Both the position numbers and the translations under genes were made by a program. Below the pieces are notes generated by a model. That model ran no database searches and had not been told where the DNA came from. It was given only the letters and a program-made list of their open reading frames with translations. From positions 29,363 to 93,362 of the forward strand of contig JAGEMR010000117.1 in the NCBI GenBank assembly GCA_021030915.1: a stretch of 64,000 bases of DNA, written 5' to 3'. This document shows, in pieces, positions 1 through 11,528 of this stretch (positions are counted from its first letter, which is position 1; the number at the start of each line of letters is the position of its first letter). This DNA comes from Astrothelium macrocarpum (taxonomy: Eukaryota > Ascomycota > Dothideomycetes > Trypetheliales > Trypetheliaceae).

Positions 1-1122
1 TTTCTTTGTTGACATGAGATAAAATGACTGGCGCTCTATCTTAGAATCGGATTGTATTCATACTTTACGTTAGATTTCCAGAAGATCACAATATACGTGA
101 TGGGTATTAAATCACAGGTGACATTTATACTCCTTCGACTAGCTATACAAGATGGACGCTCTCTCATGATTCAATGGCCATGGAGGGATACCGAGCACAA
201 CATAGTCCATTTCCGGATTCCGAAAGTCTCCCCTATCCTCTCAATTTACACGAGAGTGCCCGACCCCTACAAGAAAAAAGTTGGAAAGCCCATGAAGCAT
301 ATCGCTTTCAAGCCAAAAAGCAATACTTTCCGGCAGCCCACGCCATACATTCGACTGAGACGTTGCCAGGAAAATCGCAACATGTGAATGCAATATCTGT
401 ATTGCAAAAGGTGGAAATCAGGTTCAAGGCACAGAACTAGCCACATTACCGGATAAGTTTGCAATGTCTGGCTTAACTGAAAACATCTGCGATTGGGACT
501 ACGGGTCTTTCTCCGTCGAGGCAGTGAGATAAAAAAAAAAAGAAAAATAAGACACAGATCAACGAGGGTAACTTGGATGAGATCAAAGATTGGTTTGCAG
601 ATGAGCGATTTCGCAGGTTGGTTGTTGAAGGTTTTCTCGTACGCCCCACATAAATGGCGACATCTGATTGCGTGCCGTTGCCGAAGCGAAGAATTGGGGC
701 AAGGCAGCTGCCCACGCGGGTGCAAAAACTTCCTGCACTCACAAATTGAAGCTATGTGATGTTCTATTCACGTGTGCGTCCGCAAGTTACCTTATGTATT
801 GGGAGCTAACTCCGAGCCAAGGTCCAACAAAGATGAGCTACTACTTCCCTCTAAAGGTAATCCAATAAGAGAACTCAGCTGAACAGCTAAGCCGTGCCGT
901 GACAGGCATATTATTTTGGTGTAGCCGAAGCTATCTGTGAGCGCAGGGTTTTTCGGCATCCGCGTGCCGCCCACGCCTTTTCGATGTTTCTATTCACCTC
1001 AAAATACAAACTGTGCTGTCATTCTCTAAAGAATTTTAAGCAACTGAATTGGTCTCTGTTGCCCTGGACTGATCCTTCTTTGATCACAGTCTTACCTCCA
1101 CTGCTACCCTCAGATCTTCACA
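1..1122. other. Intergenic, no gene recognised
   Basis: Several overlapping open frames of 60-150 codons occur on both strands, but none shows a family motif, splice structure or sensible composition. The last 90 bases are the probable 5' leader of the zinc-ribbon micro-ORF that follows. Confidence 0.5.
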
Positions 1123-1245
1123 ATGGCAGCTAGCATCGAGATCGAACCTGTTAACTTGGTGAATTGCCCCCAATGTGGATACAACAATATTACCGATAAA
1201 GAAACTTGCGAACGGTGCGGTACTGCGCTGCCCTCCAAAGTTTGA
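1123..1245 (+). CDS. 40-residue zinc-ribbon microprotein
   Basis: This frame encodes 40 residues and is too short for usual gene calling. It contains two CxxC knuckles, CPQC at residues 15-18 and CERC at 29-32, ten residues apart, each followed by Gly (CPQCG and CERCG). That is the pattern of a minimal zinc ribbon of the type found at the ends of larger prokaryotic and eukaryotic proteins. The ATG has a good fungal context (CACAATGG) and the frame ends TGA. No partner domain is visible in the same frame on either side, so it would be a free-standing ribbon, perhaps a protein- or nucleic-acid-binding adaptor. The alternative is one exon of a larger gene whose other exons I did not find. The motif is seen directly; the function is inferred. 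Confidence 0.5.
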   Translation: MAASIEIEPVNLVNCPQCGYNNITDKETCERCGTALPSKV

Positions 1246-1481
1246 TAACGTATGTTTCTGTATATGATCCTTCTAGATTCAAAGTAATTTTTCCTAGTAG
1301 TGCGGCCGAGAATCAATAGGGCTAGTTATGATGTGGAAGGCTGGTGGTACTGCTTGAAGTTTAGCGATATTTTGAGGAACGCATGTGGACACTCCTTTAT
1401 CAAATTGCGGTTTATCATAGACGGCCATGTAGCAATGACAAAATTCTATTGAAATCCTCAACAATAGGTTCAGTTCTTTAA

Positions 1482-2489
1482 TTAGTTGGAAGAGCTGTAA
1501 CCCCGCCACTCCATCCAAGCCTGCGCGTAATCTTCAAATCCATTGGCCCCAAGTGCCTTTTGAACTTCTGCTCTCCACCAGGTCGGCTGATTGGTGGCCG
1601 AAGGAGACAGGTCCATTCCGCTGGAGACTCGGAACTTAGTCCTGATCCAACCGCGAGGAATATAACCAGAAATTTCAAAGTCAATGATGCCGACACTCCC
1701 AGAAGCTGGCTCATCCTCCACAATAATGTTTGTCGGCCCGAGGTCAGCATGGCCAAAGACACATCTTGAACAGTTCATGCCTATTTCTTTGCAGCCCGTT
1801 TGAAGCGAGCCGAAGTTGTCGCTGCCTCGGGGTGTGACGAGAAAGTATTCAGGGATGTGTTGGCCGTCCACGCCACAAAGCTTATGCCATTTCCACTCAG
1901 CCATTTCCTTGCAGATGTTTACCACAACATTGACGTAGTGGTGCCGCCATTGCTCGTTCAGAGTCGGCTATGCAGCGTCTAAGGTACGGCCTGGAAGTCT
2001 CTGGAGGAAGAGGTAGGATCGGTCTTTATCAAAGGCGCAATGTAATACCTTGGGTGTTTCAAAACCGGGTTGTTGATCTCGGACAAACTGCAAAGTGACT
2101 GATTCAGGCGTGACCCCCTCCTCGAGATACCTGACTTTGCACAAGGCACTGCTTCCTATAGACCAGACAGCAGAAGCATCACCAGCTTCATGAATCAGCG
2201 TAATATACGGACTGTCGGGCGACGTAGTTTTAGGAGGTAGGAGAGGTGCTGTCGTCAATGTATAGCTTGAATTGTCACCGTCATCATACCAGGTAGCCGT
2301 ATTGGATGAGCCGGGTGACCGACGGAGCACGAGGCTGCCGATAAGCCAAATATTTACATCAATCTGTTTGATGGACTTGTTGACGTGGTTCTCGCCCCAT
2401 TTGCGCACGACAACCATCTGGTTTTTGTATTGAGCTGGAGATGGAGCCCACCTACGATGTTCATCTGCTGTTGTCAATCTGATAACCAT
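1482..2489 (-). pseudogene. Aminoglycoside-phosphotransferase-like kinase with an in-frame TAG
   Basis: Read on the minus strand this is one 336-codon frame interrupted only by a TAG at 1970-1968 (codon 174). The upstream half carries the kinase-like N-lobe. The downstream half has the catalytic HADLGPTN motif and the metal-binding IIDFE motif of the APH/choline-kinase fold, as in many fungal APH-domain proteins of unknown substrate. The frame is unchanged across the stop and the sequence reads sensibly through it, so an intron is not the explanation. The affected codon sits where a tryptophan codon (TGG) would fit; TGG to TAG equals C to T at a CpA on the plus strand, the context preferred by repeat-induced point mutation. 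It may be a true pseudogene, a strain-specific null or an assembly error. The next gene on the same strand, a HET gene, is also broken. Confidence 0.75.
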
Positions 2490-3283
2490 TTAGCGCTAAC
2501 ACTCAACTCATGGTCCGCAATTTTACCGTAGTACGGGTGGGACACAGTGTGTTTAAGTAGCAAGAGAGCTGAGTTGCTGGTTCAGACATGCGAATAAGGT
2601 GAAATGAAGTAAGAAGTCAGATGGGAAATTCGCAAGACTTGTGTTGATGTCTCTGGTTACAATAGTCATATGCTGTTAGTGGCTTGTATTGCATACCGAG
2701 CCATTGTTTTGCGTTGTTGCTACATCTGACTACCTACCTTGGTCACATCTACAGTCGCAATCTCAACGTAAGTGCTTGCAGTGCGCGTCGAATGAGGTGA
2801 CCAAAGTTCTGCCAATTCCCTGCTGGTGCTCGGCTGCCCCTGCCTTCACCGCCTGCAAATCCTTCGGATCCTTCCGCGCGTCCCGAAGGATCTTTTCCTC
2901 CTTTCAATTTCCACCATGCGGAATTACCGCCCTCCGTAACTTAGTAGCCTGAAACTTCAACGTTCAATGGTACTGTGGGAGATCTTAACTCTGCACATGA
3001 TTTGCGGCGAAGGAAGATGACAGTTCAATACGTCGCAGAGATCTGTGCGCAAAAAGACTTCCACCAAACGCCATCTTGTTCATACTGCAGATTCGTTACG
3101 ACATTGATACCGACTATATGAAAACATAAGATAGACACCTTGAAAGTTTGGTGGGCTCCAAAGAATCAAAGCCTGTCAATCAAAGATACGCAGCTTCAAA
3201 TCTGGCAAGGGACCGCTCTACGGAGGCATGTGACAACAATTACCTTTAGCTGGAGATTTGCGAGCAGCTCTTAGGAGAACATA
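2490..3283. other. Intergenic with a 9-bp inverted repeat
   Basis: No gene was recognised between the APH-like and HET pseudogenes. An inverted repeat, ATCCTTCGG at 2859-2867 and CCGAAGGAT at 2883-2891, could form a 9-bp hairpin with a 15-base loop. Confidence 0.4.
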
Positions 3284-5258
3284 TTACTCGATACAGATTT
3301 CAGAAGCTTCCGCCGCATTCCAGGAAACACTTTCCCCGAACATGATGCCGTCAACAAAGCAAATACCTATCAGACGGCATGATTTCGCATCTTCAAAACG
3401 AAGTACTACCGGGATGCTTAAGCCGTGGAGAACCGCAATACGATCACTCTTGCGAGTTCCCTGAGGCAAAAGACCCAATCTATGTTTCTGAAGCAACGCA
3501 AAGCGTCGATTTGCACAGACAAGAGCTTGTGCGGACAGTGCGAGCATCCATCGGTCGAAGTCTTCCTGAGACGGCGCTTCCTGGTTGTCCATCGGGAGTT
3601 CAAGTGCGTGGCGGAACATCCGTTCAATATTTGGTAGAGCCCAATCCGCTTCGCTCATACCAAGGTCCCCGGTAATTGTTTTCCTCGTAAAGCCGCCAAG
3701 TGTTATCGTCTTGAAAACTTTGAGCAGATCTGCTGAGTCGAGTGGATCCTCCGACTGTGAAACCAACGATGCTGCTATGAGTGGTAGAACATCGCGGATA
3801 AGGCTATCTTTTCTGATCATATCGGACACCTTGTCTGGTACTTCACAGTCAATGATTTCGTCGACGACGTCAACGGGCTCTCCTCTTGTGAGTAGCTGTC
3901 TGTCGAACCTAGTCGCCACATCAAGATGTACACGACCTTGAGCAGCTCGGAACTGATGGTCGGTCGGGTCAATCATTTCGAATGTGTTTGTCGTCGCTTT
4001 CGCCGTCCAGTCTGGGACCCAACTAGGAAGACTGGGGAATCCGCCACCGATGCGCTCAGGAGCATGTGCGCACACTAGTAACGAAGATCTCGCTCTTATT
4101 ATCTTCCTTGTCACATCCGTATAAAGCTCGTCAGTAGCTCGCCCAAGGTTCACGTTGACAGGCTCCATAGGCATGTCTTCAGCTTGCATACCAAGCAAAG
4201 CGAATATTCTGTCATTCGGCTTGCTGCAATCGTAGTTTCGGGCGTTGTCCAATAGCATGAGCAAAGGTCTGGGCAGGTTGCGCTGCATTCGAAGCTGCCA
4301 ATGTGAGATCAGGGTCAATGCTGCCCTGCTGATTGAATGATCGACACCGAAGCTGCTATCACTGCCAAGAAAGTATGATACTCTTGTAAATACTTGCAGC
4401 GTCGTGTTTCTTTTGCCACAGACAACTACTACTTTTGAGATAGCATTTGGTCCTAGAAGCACAACTTCTTGAAATGTCCACAGGCGTGTGAACCACAGCC
4501 TTCGCAAGCACTGTGCGAAGGCTGCCCACCCTGGATCTGTTACTGGAGGCAAGCGATCTCTTTTGTAGAAGCTCTGAAGCTCTTCCCGGATCCTTGAATG
4601 TGGGTGCGTTACACAAAATCGGATGATTTCATTCGGGAGATCCTCTGCAGCCGGGATCAAACCATTTTCACCACATAGCTTCCGGGCAAACTCAAAGCCG
4701 GTATTGCTGTCTTCAATCTCTGGTCCAAGCCAGATCACGCAGGTTCCAGCATCTTGAATAGATGTCTCCCATGATCCTGATTTGTTCCGATTTCTCATCA
4801 TCATCAGCCTGATTGATACACACCTGGTCCACCCACAGGAGAGAGCGCGGCGCTATGTTATTGACAGCCGTCCAAGCATTCGGAGTAACCAACAACACGC
4901 TACCTCCGCTCTCGTTGCCAAGCGTGAGTGGTGCGATGGCGTCTCCACTCCCCCATTCAGCCCATGCGTATGATAACGCCACGTACTGTAGGCCTGGTTC
5001 ATCGAGAGACCTTTCCTCGATCAGAAAATGATTTAAGATCGATCCGTTCACCCATGAAGTTCGTTGTGGGTCGTGGTTAGGCTTGATAAGCCGGATTGAT
5101 CTCGGTCTGGAAAGGGGCTGGTGTGTATACCTGCGGTAGAAAAGCCGCTCCCCATTGTCTTTATGGATGTGATAGCCATCTGCCTGCGCTATGTATCTAG
5201 GAACGGCAGGTTCAACGTGGTGCTGAGCATTAGTAGTGTTGCTTCGAGCTTGCTGCAT
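3284..5258 (-). pseudogene. HET-domain heterokaryon incompatibility protein, frameshifted
   Basis: Two overlapping minus-strand frames together make one full-length HET protein of about 655 residues. The first (5258 down to about 4760) holds the HET start, with YVALSYAW and LLWVDQVCINQ. The second (about 4753 down to 3284) continues with TCVIWLG, RLWFTRLWTFQEV, KPNDRIFALLG and the usual C-terminal CRLIGICFVDGIMFGE-type tail. The switch falls near 4748-4760 and needs one base skipped (or two restored). No GT..AG pair there could excise an intron without deleting conserved residues, so this is a frameshift. HET proteins trigger cell death after fusion of genetically different hyphae; loss of function is common because it removes an incompatibility barrier. 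It could also be a sequencing error. Confidence 0.8.
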
Positions 5259-6215
5259 CTTGGGCTCGACGTCTCCTGTCGCGGCAAAGTTAGTAATCGT
5301 GTGAGAGGTTCTTCTCAGATCTCATATCATACTCTCTAAATGCGCGGCTCTTCACAGAAGATAGGCTGAGCTAGGCAAAGCACGTGTTCAGCCTTGCAGG
5401 TCAGTACGATGTGAATTTAAGGTATGCACAGAAATCTGGAGAATGGTTTTATACAGTCTTATAAAAATTTAAGTATTCTATTTTCGGAAAAAGGTATTTG
5501 ATTATGTATGCTTGCAATGCTTAAACATATATCTATTATATCCCAGTTGGCTTATCTTAGCTATAACAACAACCTTTAAGAACGGGTAGGTTCTAGAGCG
5601 ACGTCAAAAGCAAAAAAGAGTCATACCTAAACGCGCAGCTGCGCACCTCTCGAAACTGCCCATCTTCATGTTTAAATTTCGTCTCATCTCTCTTCACTGC
5701 ATTTGCTCATTCAAACAGAATAAGTGGCATAGCTTTCCATCGATTTCACTAGTCTATTACTGGATCATCGATAAGGTGTCCTGACAATCTGGAGAGACCT
5801 TAACAAGGATGGGGGATATAAAGCTTGCCAGATGTTTATGCAAGTGTCTCGATACTAATATCGATGCAATATATTGGGACTATACACACCCGGGGACTGC
5901 TTTTGCCATATTCGATATCGAGATCTGATGATCAGACCAAAACATCCAAATGATTTAGTCTGGTAGTCTCGTAGTTTCATGGCTTCGCAAGACTCATCTT
6001 GAACAGGTGTTCAATTTGGTAGAGCCTCTGATCAAATTTTGAATGATCAATGACAGCTATGTTTCTGTATACAATGATCCAATTCAGACGCATTGCAAGT
6101 ATCCTTTTCGCAAAACTTGCTATACAATCCAACGACCTTTTCCCCACTGCAAACGCCATGCTTCTAAAGCTAATATGCTTAATACTCACGAAAATAATTA
6201 CAAAGCGACCACCAA
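5259..6215. other. Intergenic, no gene recognised
   Basis: About 960 bases between the HET gene start and the NUP170 stop. Short frames near 6050-6260 overlap the antisense of the NUP170 end and have no recognisable content. Confidence 0.5.
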
Positions 6216-9200
6216 TCATCTCAGCGCAGCTTCTAAATCGCTTCTCAAAACGTCGCACTCCTCGTTCTCCCTCTCCGACATCGTTCCCCCCTGCCTCACG
6301 ACCCTCAAAAGCTCCGCCACCTGTGTGCCACTCTCTGTACCTCCACAGGGGCCCCCGACAGCTCTCCGCGTCTCATCCAACCATACCTTCACCAGATACA
6401 CGATTTCGGTCGCGATGTAGCGCCGGTTGCGACCGTGGAAGGGCGCCTCGTTGCCAACGTACTGCAGCTCTAGGATTTGAGAAAGGTCCTCGCGCGGGAT
6501 GTCGAGGTCGAGGAAGACGGAGAGCACCCAGTGCGGGTGGCCGACGCCGCGCTGGTACTCGATGGAGTAGCGAAGGAGAAGGGGGAGGAGGAAGGCTGGT
6601 CACGAAAGGTGAGTTGTGGATCACGAAATTTGGAAGGAGTGGGGGGGGGGACTTACTAGGATTGAAGACCCACTCTGACCTCTGGAGCTTCCGGCCCATG
6701 GTTCGCACAGTTTCTGCGACGCGCTCCCACGGCTGCGTGTTCTTGTCTGCTTCGGCAGCAGAATGCTCGCGGGCGATGAGATTCTGCCATGTGGAGATGA
6801 TGTCGGTTTTGTTGCGGTAGTTTGCACAAACAAAGGTCTGTAGTGCGAGATCGTAGTATCCGGCTGGGTCGATGTATATATTGAAGAGTGTGTCCACGTC
6901 TTGTATCTTTCCCTCCAATTGCTTAAGAACAGCTGTTCGTCGCTCACCTTGCAGACGAGCATCAGATTTGAGTCTCTGGAGGAGGTCTGATTGGATGTCG
7001 GCGAGCTCGATTAGATCGCTAGCTTCGCGCAAGAGTTCTTGTCTTGTCAATCCAGGAGTTCCATATTTGGAGAGACTGCCTCCCCTACCAGTCGATGCAT
7101 TGGCTCGGGCTCGGGCGAGATATTCGATTCTAGAATCTAGCGAAATGTCAAATTCGCTCTTAGCAAGATGCAATTGGACCTGTGCGGCATCCCAGAATTC
7201 TCTCCTACGGGCATGGTAACTCCATAGCAGATCGGCCTTGTCTTGTTCTTCCCGGGATCGTCGGTCGAGGTATTTGACAACAAATGGTGATCGGATTTCC
7301 AGCAGCCGTTCACTCCAGCCCTGGCTCAAGTACCAATCGTATAAATTGGTCTGAAAGACTTCGTCTTCTGATTCGTTAATGACGTCATACGCTTCGCTCT
7401 TTCTTCTTCCGACGGCGGTATAATGGCCATCCAAATATCCTGGATCGTTTGCAGAAACCCGGTCGACAGCCTCGATTACTTTGTGAATCAGCTCATAACA
7501 TCTCCTACGTGCTTCATACAGATCTTTTTTGGAATCCTGCTCACAAAGTCAGCAAGGAATCCAGTGATATCCTGCAATTACTCACCATGTCCGGGCGGCC
7601 TTGTTCAATCCAAACCAAGGCACGATTGCTGGGATCCAATGCTTTGGCAACATCCAAACACAACTGGATAGCCCCTAAGCTCATGTCAGTTTTTGCGCAA
7701 AAAGTATGGATATGTTCCAACTGACCAGCAAAAAATTCCAGATTGATATATTGCTCAATGATAGACGGCAGCTGCTCCATTGTCAGAGCGGCAGCGACCT
7801 TTTGAAATAGCTTCAGGCTTTCATTCAATGAAGCGCGGCCGCGTTCGCTGTTTGATCCAGCTTCCAGTGCTTTCTTCAGCATCTCCTGGGCTTTGAAAAT
7901 GACAACGTCATCCGCGCTGCAGAAGCTTCCACACTTGCGACGGAGGGCCTCTGCAATGGTATCGACATTGGAACCCGCAGCAATGTTACGGTTGACAATT
8001 GCCTTCACCAACTCCTTGGCTAGATCTTTGCCTACCGAAGAACAAAATAGCGCCTCGAAAGTAAGATTCTTTACTTCCCGTCTGATGGATTCGGGTAAGG
8101 ATAGGATGACCTCGTCTGTCCGTTCCTGAAATAGGACAAGCACGAACGCAATACCCTCGATGACATTATCAATGAGCCGTGATATTGAGTACATGGCTTG
8201 GTGTTCTCCTTGCAGCGCGACTTCTTCCACCCGTGAAGTGACGTGCCTCAACGCTTCTGGTCCTGAAAGTCCTTCAATGAAGGGCTTGTTTTTGTCCAGG
8301 AATTCGGAGAGTCGGTTGACATCCTTTTGAATCTCTTGCAGTCGCGTTAACGACGATGGGGGTACAAATTTCAGCCCTCCAGTTGGAACAATGGTCTCTT
8401 TGACGATAGGCGCTCTCCAGATTGATCGCGTGAGCCTTTCCAAGTAAAGTGACAGGCCTTTGTGTCTTGAAGAAGGTTCCACATTCTCAATGGAAAGAGT
8501 ACTGTGATCGAGCATTCCAATATCATTGACCCTCGCTCCAGTACCAAACTCAACATAGATCTTCCGTGCGAACTCCAAAATGTCGGGATCAGTAATAGTA
8601 GATACGTGTAGGTCTGCAGTATCAACACCTTGACCGCAAGCAACAGCCAAAGCAGTCGCCATAGTCTCGCTGCGGCCATAAAGTGCCGAAAACTTTTTCA
8701 CTTGGCCCTCCAAACCTTCATCCCCTCCCCCATTGCGTATGGCTGTTGCAAAAATGTCAACAAGTCGTCGACGACGCAAAATATGAACGCCACCACTTGT
8801 TAGAACAGCAATCTCGGTCGCAGGCTGATCGAATTGGACGGCCATTTCGTTTCCAAATCCCTGGGGGGAAGATGAAGCGCCAAATGGTGGAGTTAAAAGC
8901 CCAACATCTTGGACAGTGCCACCTAATGAGAGATAAACGCCGAGTTCCGGATATTTGGTTACCTGAGAGCTATCCCTCCCAAGTGCAATACGTGCTGATT
9001 CAGGTGCAGACATGAAGACTTGATCATTCTCTGCTTGGAGATTTAGACGGAAGAAGGTCAGATTGAAGCCTGGGGAGAAGCGATAAACTTGATGTGTCTT
9101 AATGAGAGTCCTTGCGTTTACATCCAAAGGTGCTGAAGGTTGACCAAGACCGCCAGGCGTTAGTAGGGAGGGTCGTGGTGAACGTAAAGCAGCAGTTTCA

Positions 9201-10566
9201 GAGGGCGGAAACTTGACGTGATGCACTTGCATGCTTGTTGGTGGATTGGCTTGATTCTGAGAGTAATACGAGTAGCCTGAAGTTGCGCTGAAAAATATTC
9301 GACAGCCTGAGGTCGTAGTCGCCTGCAGGGTTAGGCGAGACGTTTCATTGGCTGGGATGGTACTGATCGAAGCAATCTCGAATTGAAGTGGTTGTAATAG
9401 CTCAGAGTTCCGTGGAACCATGTGTGTAAGATTACTCGTAACATTGGAACGGGACTTGCTAAGGACGTGTTCGAGAACATTGGTAGTTTTGATGTGGAAA
9501 ACACGGATGTTGGATTGGTTCGACAGGGTATAGAGGAGGTTTCTGGAGTCATCAATGACCATCTGTTTGATCTTCTCCTGTGGCGCACTGGCTCCGAATG
9601 AAATAGTAGGTAGGATTTTCTTAAAACCCGTGGTGGTGTGGTTGATCTTGCCTACGTTGCTTTTGAACCAACCAACTTGCGCTTGGTAAAGGAGCTCGTA
9701 GATTTCGTTGTTGGATTCGCCTCCAAAGAAGACTCTTCCACTTTTGTTCGACGAAGCGACGAAATTGACTGGGACCCCGCGAATGGACATGCTCATGCCA
9801 GTCTCACTAAGATCGAATTTAGCGGCTCCTTCAGGTCCATCCGCGGGAGCGACACCCAGGATGACGAGTTCTACTGTAGTTGCTATTACGAGCATGTACT
9901 TTATGTGCGGTTTGAATACATTTGCGCGGGGTTTGACAAGCTTCACAGCCGTAATGTTGTTGGTAAGGCCTTCGTAGCCGCTAATTGTCGCATTAGGGCT
10001 TTTGTAGTCCCAAAAGTAGAAAGCATTGTCGATTGTGATCCAAACATGGCCCAACTCGGGAAACAACCCCATCTTAGTAGACATTTGCGCAAGGTTGTAC
10101 TGCTCCAAGACCGCGTCTGGAATGTCGTATGTTGCAATCTTCTGAAATGGTGTCCAGGCGGTGTTTGGTCCCATAATGTCGTACTCGGAGGAGATACCCT
10201 CTGTTAAGGTGTCAGTAAAGCGCATCCAGCAATATGCCAAAACTAAAACTTACGAGTAATGTATTGGTCCAGCTCAAGAAATCTGGCTTCCTGCACCAAA
10301 GTCTCGTTGATGGTTTTTCGAGCGCGTTCAACTGGGCTCAGTTGCGGCATTGCTGTACTCGATGCCTGACCGGTCACTTGTTGAGGCGCTGCCACAGTGA
10401 TAGCTTGGCTAGGCGCATTATAGAACGATCTTTGCGAAGGCAGTGTCGAGGACTGTCGAAAGATGTGTGGTCTCTGGGTGGATGTCTGCTGCCGAGTCGT
10501 TGCTGGAGTATGCATGAAGCCGCCCGGTAGGCGCTGCGGCGTCTGAGGGCCAGCAACAGCAGCCAT
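6216..10566 (-). CDS. NUP170: Nucleoporin Nup170/Nup155, inner-ring scaffold of the nuclear pore
   Basis: Five exons fit: 10566-10254, 10200-7726, 7674-7586, 7536-6657 and 6595-6216, giving 1378 residues, normal for the family. The four introns are 49-61 nt with GT..AG ends and preserve frame. The N-terminal 70 residues are low-complexity, followed by the Nup155-type beta-propeller region (conserved stretch around SSEYDIMGPNTAW at about residues 110-125). An alpha-solenoid follows, with the FFAGAIQLCLDVA segment across intron 2. Near the end are VFNPTFLLPLLLRYS and FLDLDIPRE, typical of Nup157/170 proteins. Nup170 is a structural inner-ring subunit that anchors Nup53/Nup59 and contacts the pore membrane. 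It diverges from AIM41 with a 404-bp shared promoter. In the last exon the codon third position changes from mostly C to mostly G. Confidence 0.93.
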
Positions 10567-10970
10567 TATGTATGCAATAAGGATTCGAAAAAGGCGAAAT
10601 ATGTGTGTCTAGTCACTGTCTGTTGAGAGATTTGCTTGCTCAAAGGATGTGCAAAGAAATGAAGTCGGCGCGCACAATGGTGGATGAAGGGCGGTAATTC
10701 TTCATGAGGAGGAATGCCGTGAAGATTGATGAATGAAATCACACATTTGTGAGGCAAGACGAGGACAATGGGAGCTGTGATGTCTGCAGCAAAATGTCTA
10801 TTGTCGCTGTCCGCGCGCAGGAAAAGTCGCGCGCAGCTCCCCAAAGACCTCAATGGACCCTGACTCAACCCCTGCTCGAGGGTTGGCGAGCTGTGTATTT
10901 TACAGGGTAATCACTCTTCTTATTTTCTATTCATGTCAACGCTCCTTTCGAGCAGGCACTAGTTTTCAAC
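10567..10970. promoter_or_regulatory. Divergent promoter of NUP170 and AIM41
   Basis: This 404-bp gap separates two genes transcribed away from each other, so it should contain both promoters. A 9-base direct repeat, CGCGCGCAG, occurs at 10812-10820 and 10828-10836. It is the only obvious candidate protein-binding site. No other gene is visible. Confidence 0.5.
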
Positions 10971-11528
10971 ATGTCCCACCTCTTTCGTGTCCATCGTCTG
11001 CGCTATCCCTATGTCTGCCCACGATGCCTCTACTCGACACCTGCTGCTCCACCAGCACCTCCTTTGCTGCTTAAACTCCGCTCAGATCTGAAGACTGCCA
11101 TGAAAGTAAAGGATACCAACCGCCTCAATGTTTTGAGAGCACTACTTGCCGAAGTCACCAATGCTGCGAAAACCTCGTCGCCTATTAAATCCGATATGCA
11201 ACTATTATCATTACTGCGCAAACGCGCAGCGGCTTCGAAGGCAGCCGCCACTGAATTTCAAGATGCGGGGAGAGCAGACCTACGGGAAAAAGAGGAGGGA
11301 CAGGCTTCTGTAATGGAGGAATACATAGGCGGTGTGCCGGTATTGGGGGACGACGAAATTAAGAAGGTCGTTTCTGAGCGAACACAGCAGCTCAAGACAG
11401 AAGGCACAAAGCTTGATATGGGTAATGTGCTTAAAGCATTGCTTGGACCTGGCGGTGATTTTGATGGAAAACCAGTAGAGCGAGCAGACGTTGCGAGAGA
11501 GGTGAAAGCTGCTTTGGCGCAGTCATAA
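10971..11528 (+). CDS. AIM41: AIM41-type mitochondrial GatB/YqeY-domain protein
   Basis: A single exon of 185 residues. The first 25 or so residues are basic and hydroxylated with few acids (RVHRLRYPYVCPRC), which suggests a mitochondrial targeting sequence. Residues 35-185 match the YqeY/GatB-tail fold: a helical region starting LLLKLRSDLKTAMK, then RLNVLRALLAEV, LLRKRAAASKAAATEFQ and the C-terminal DMGNVLKALLGPGGDFDG element. YqeY domains resemble the tRNA-binding tail of the GatB amidotransferase subunit. In yeast, Aim41 loss alters mitochondrial inheritance, but the biochemical role is unknown. It shares its promoter region with NUP170. Length and start fit the family. Confidence 0.88.
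   Translation: MSHLFRVHRLRYPYVCPRCLYSTPAAPPAPPLLLKLRSDLKTAMKVKDTNRLNVLRALLAEVTNAAKTSSPIKSDMQLLSLLRKRAAASKAAATEFQDAGRADLREKEEGQASVMEEYIGGVPVLGDDEIKKVVSERTQQLKTEGTKLDMGNVLKALLGPGGDFDGKPVERADVAREVKAALAQS

Noticed and set aside
267..725. 152-codon minus-strand frame
   Set aside because: It has no motif, odd composition (Phe/Leu/Arg runs across an A-rich tract) and no splice or promoter support, so chance is likely.
10243..10566. Separate 107-residue gene upstream of NUP170
   Set aside because: A 53-nt intron with GTAAGT donor joins it in frame to the Nup170 body, so it is the first exon.
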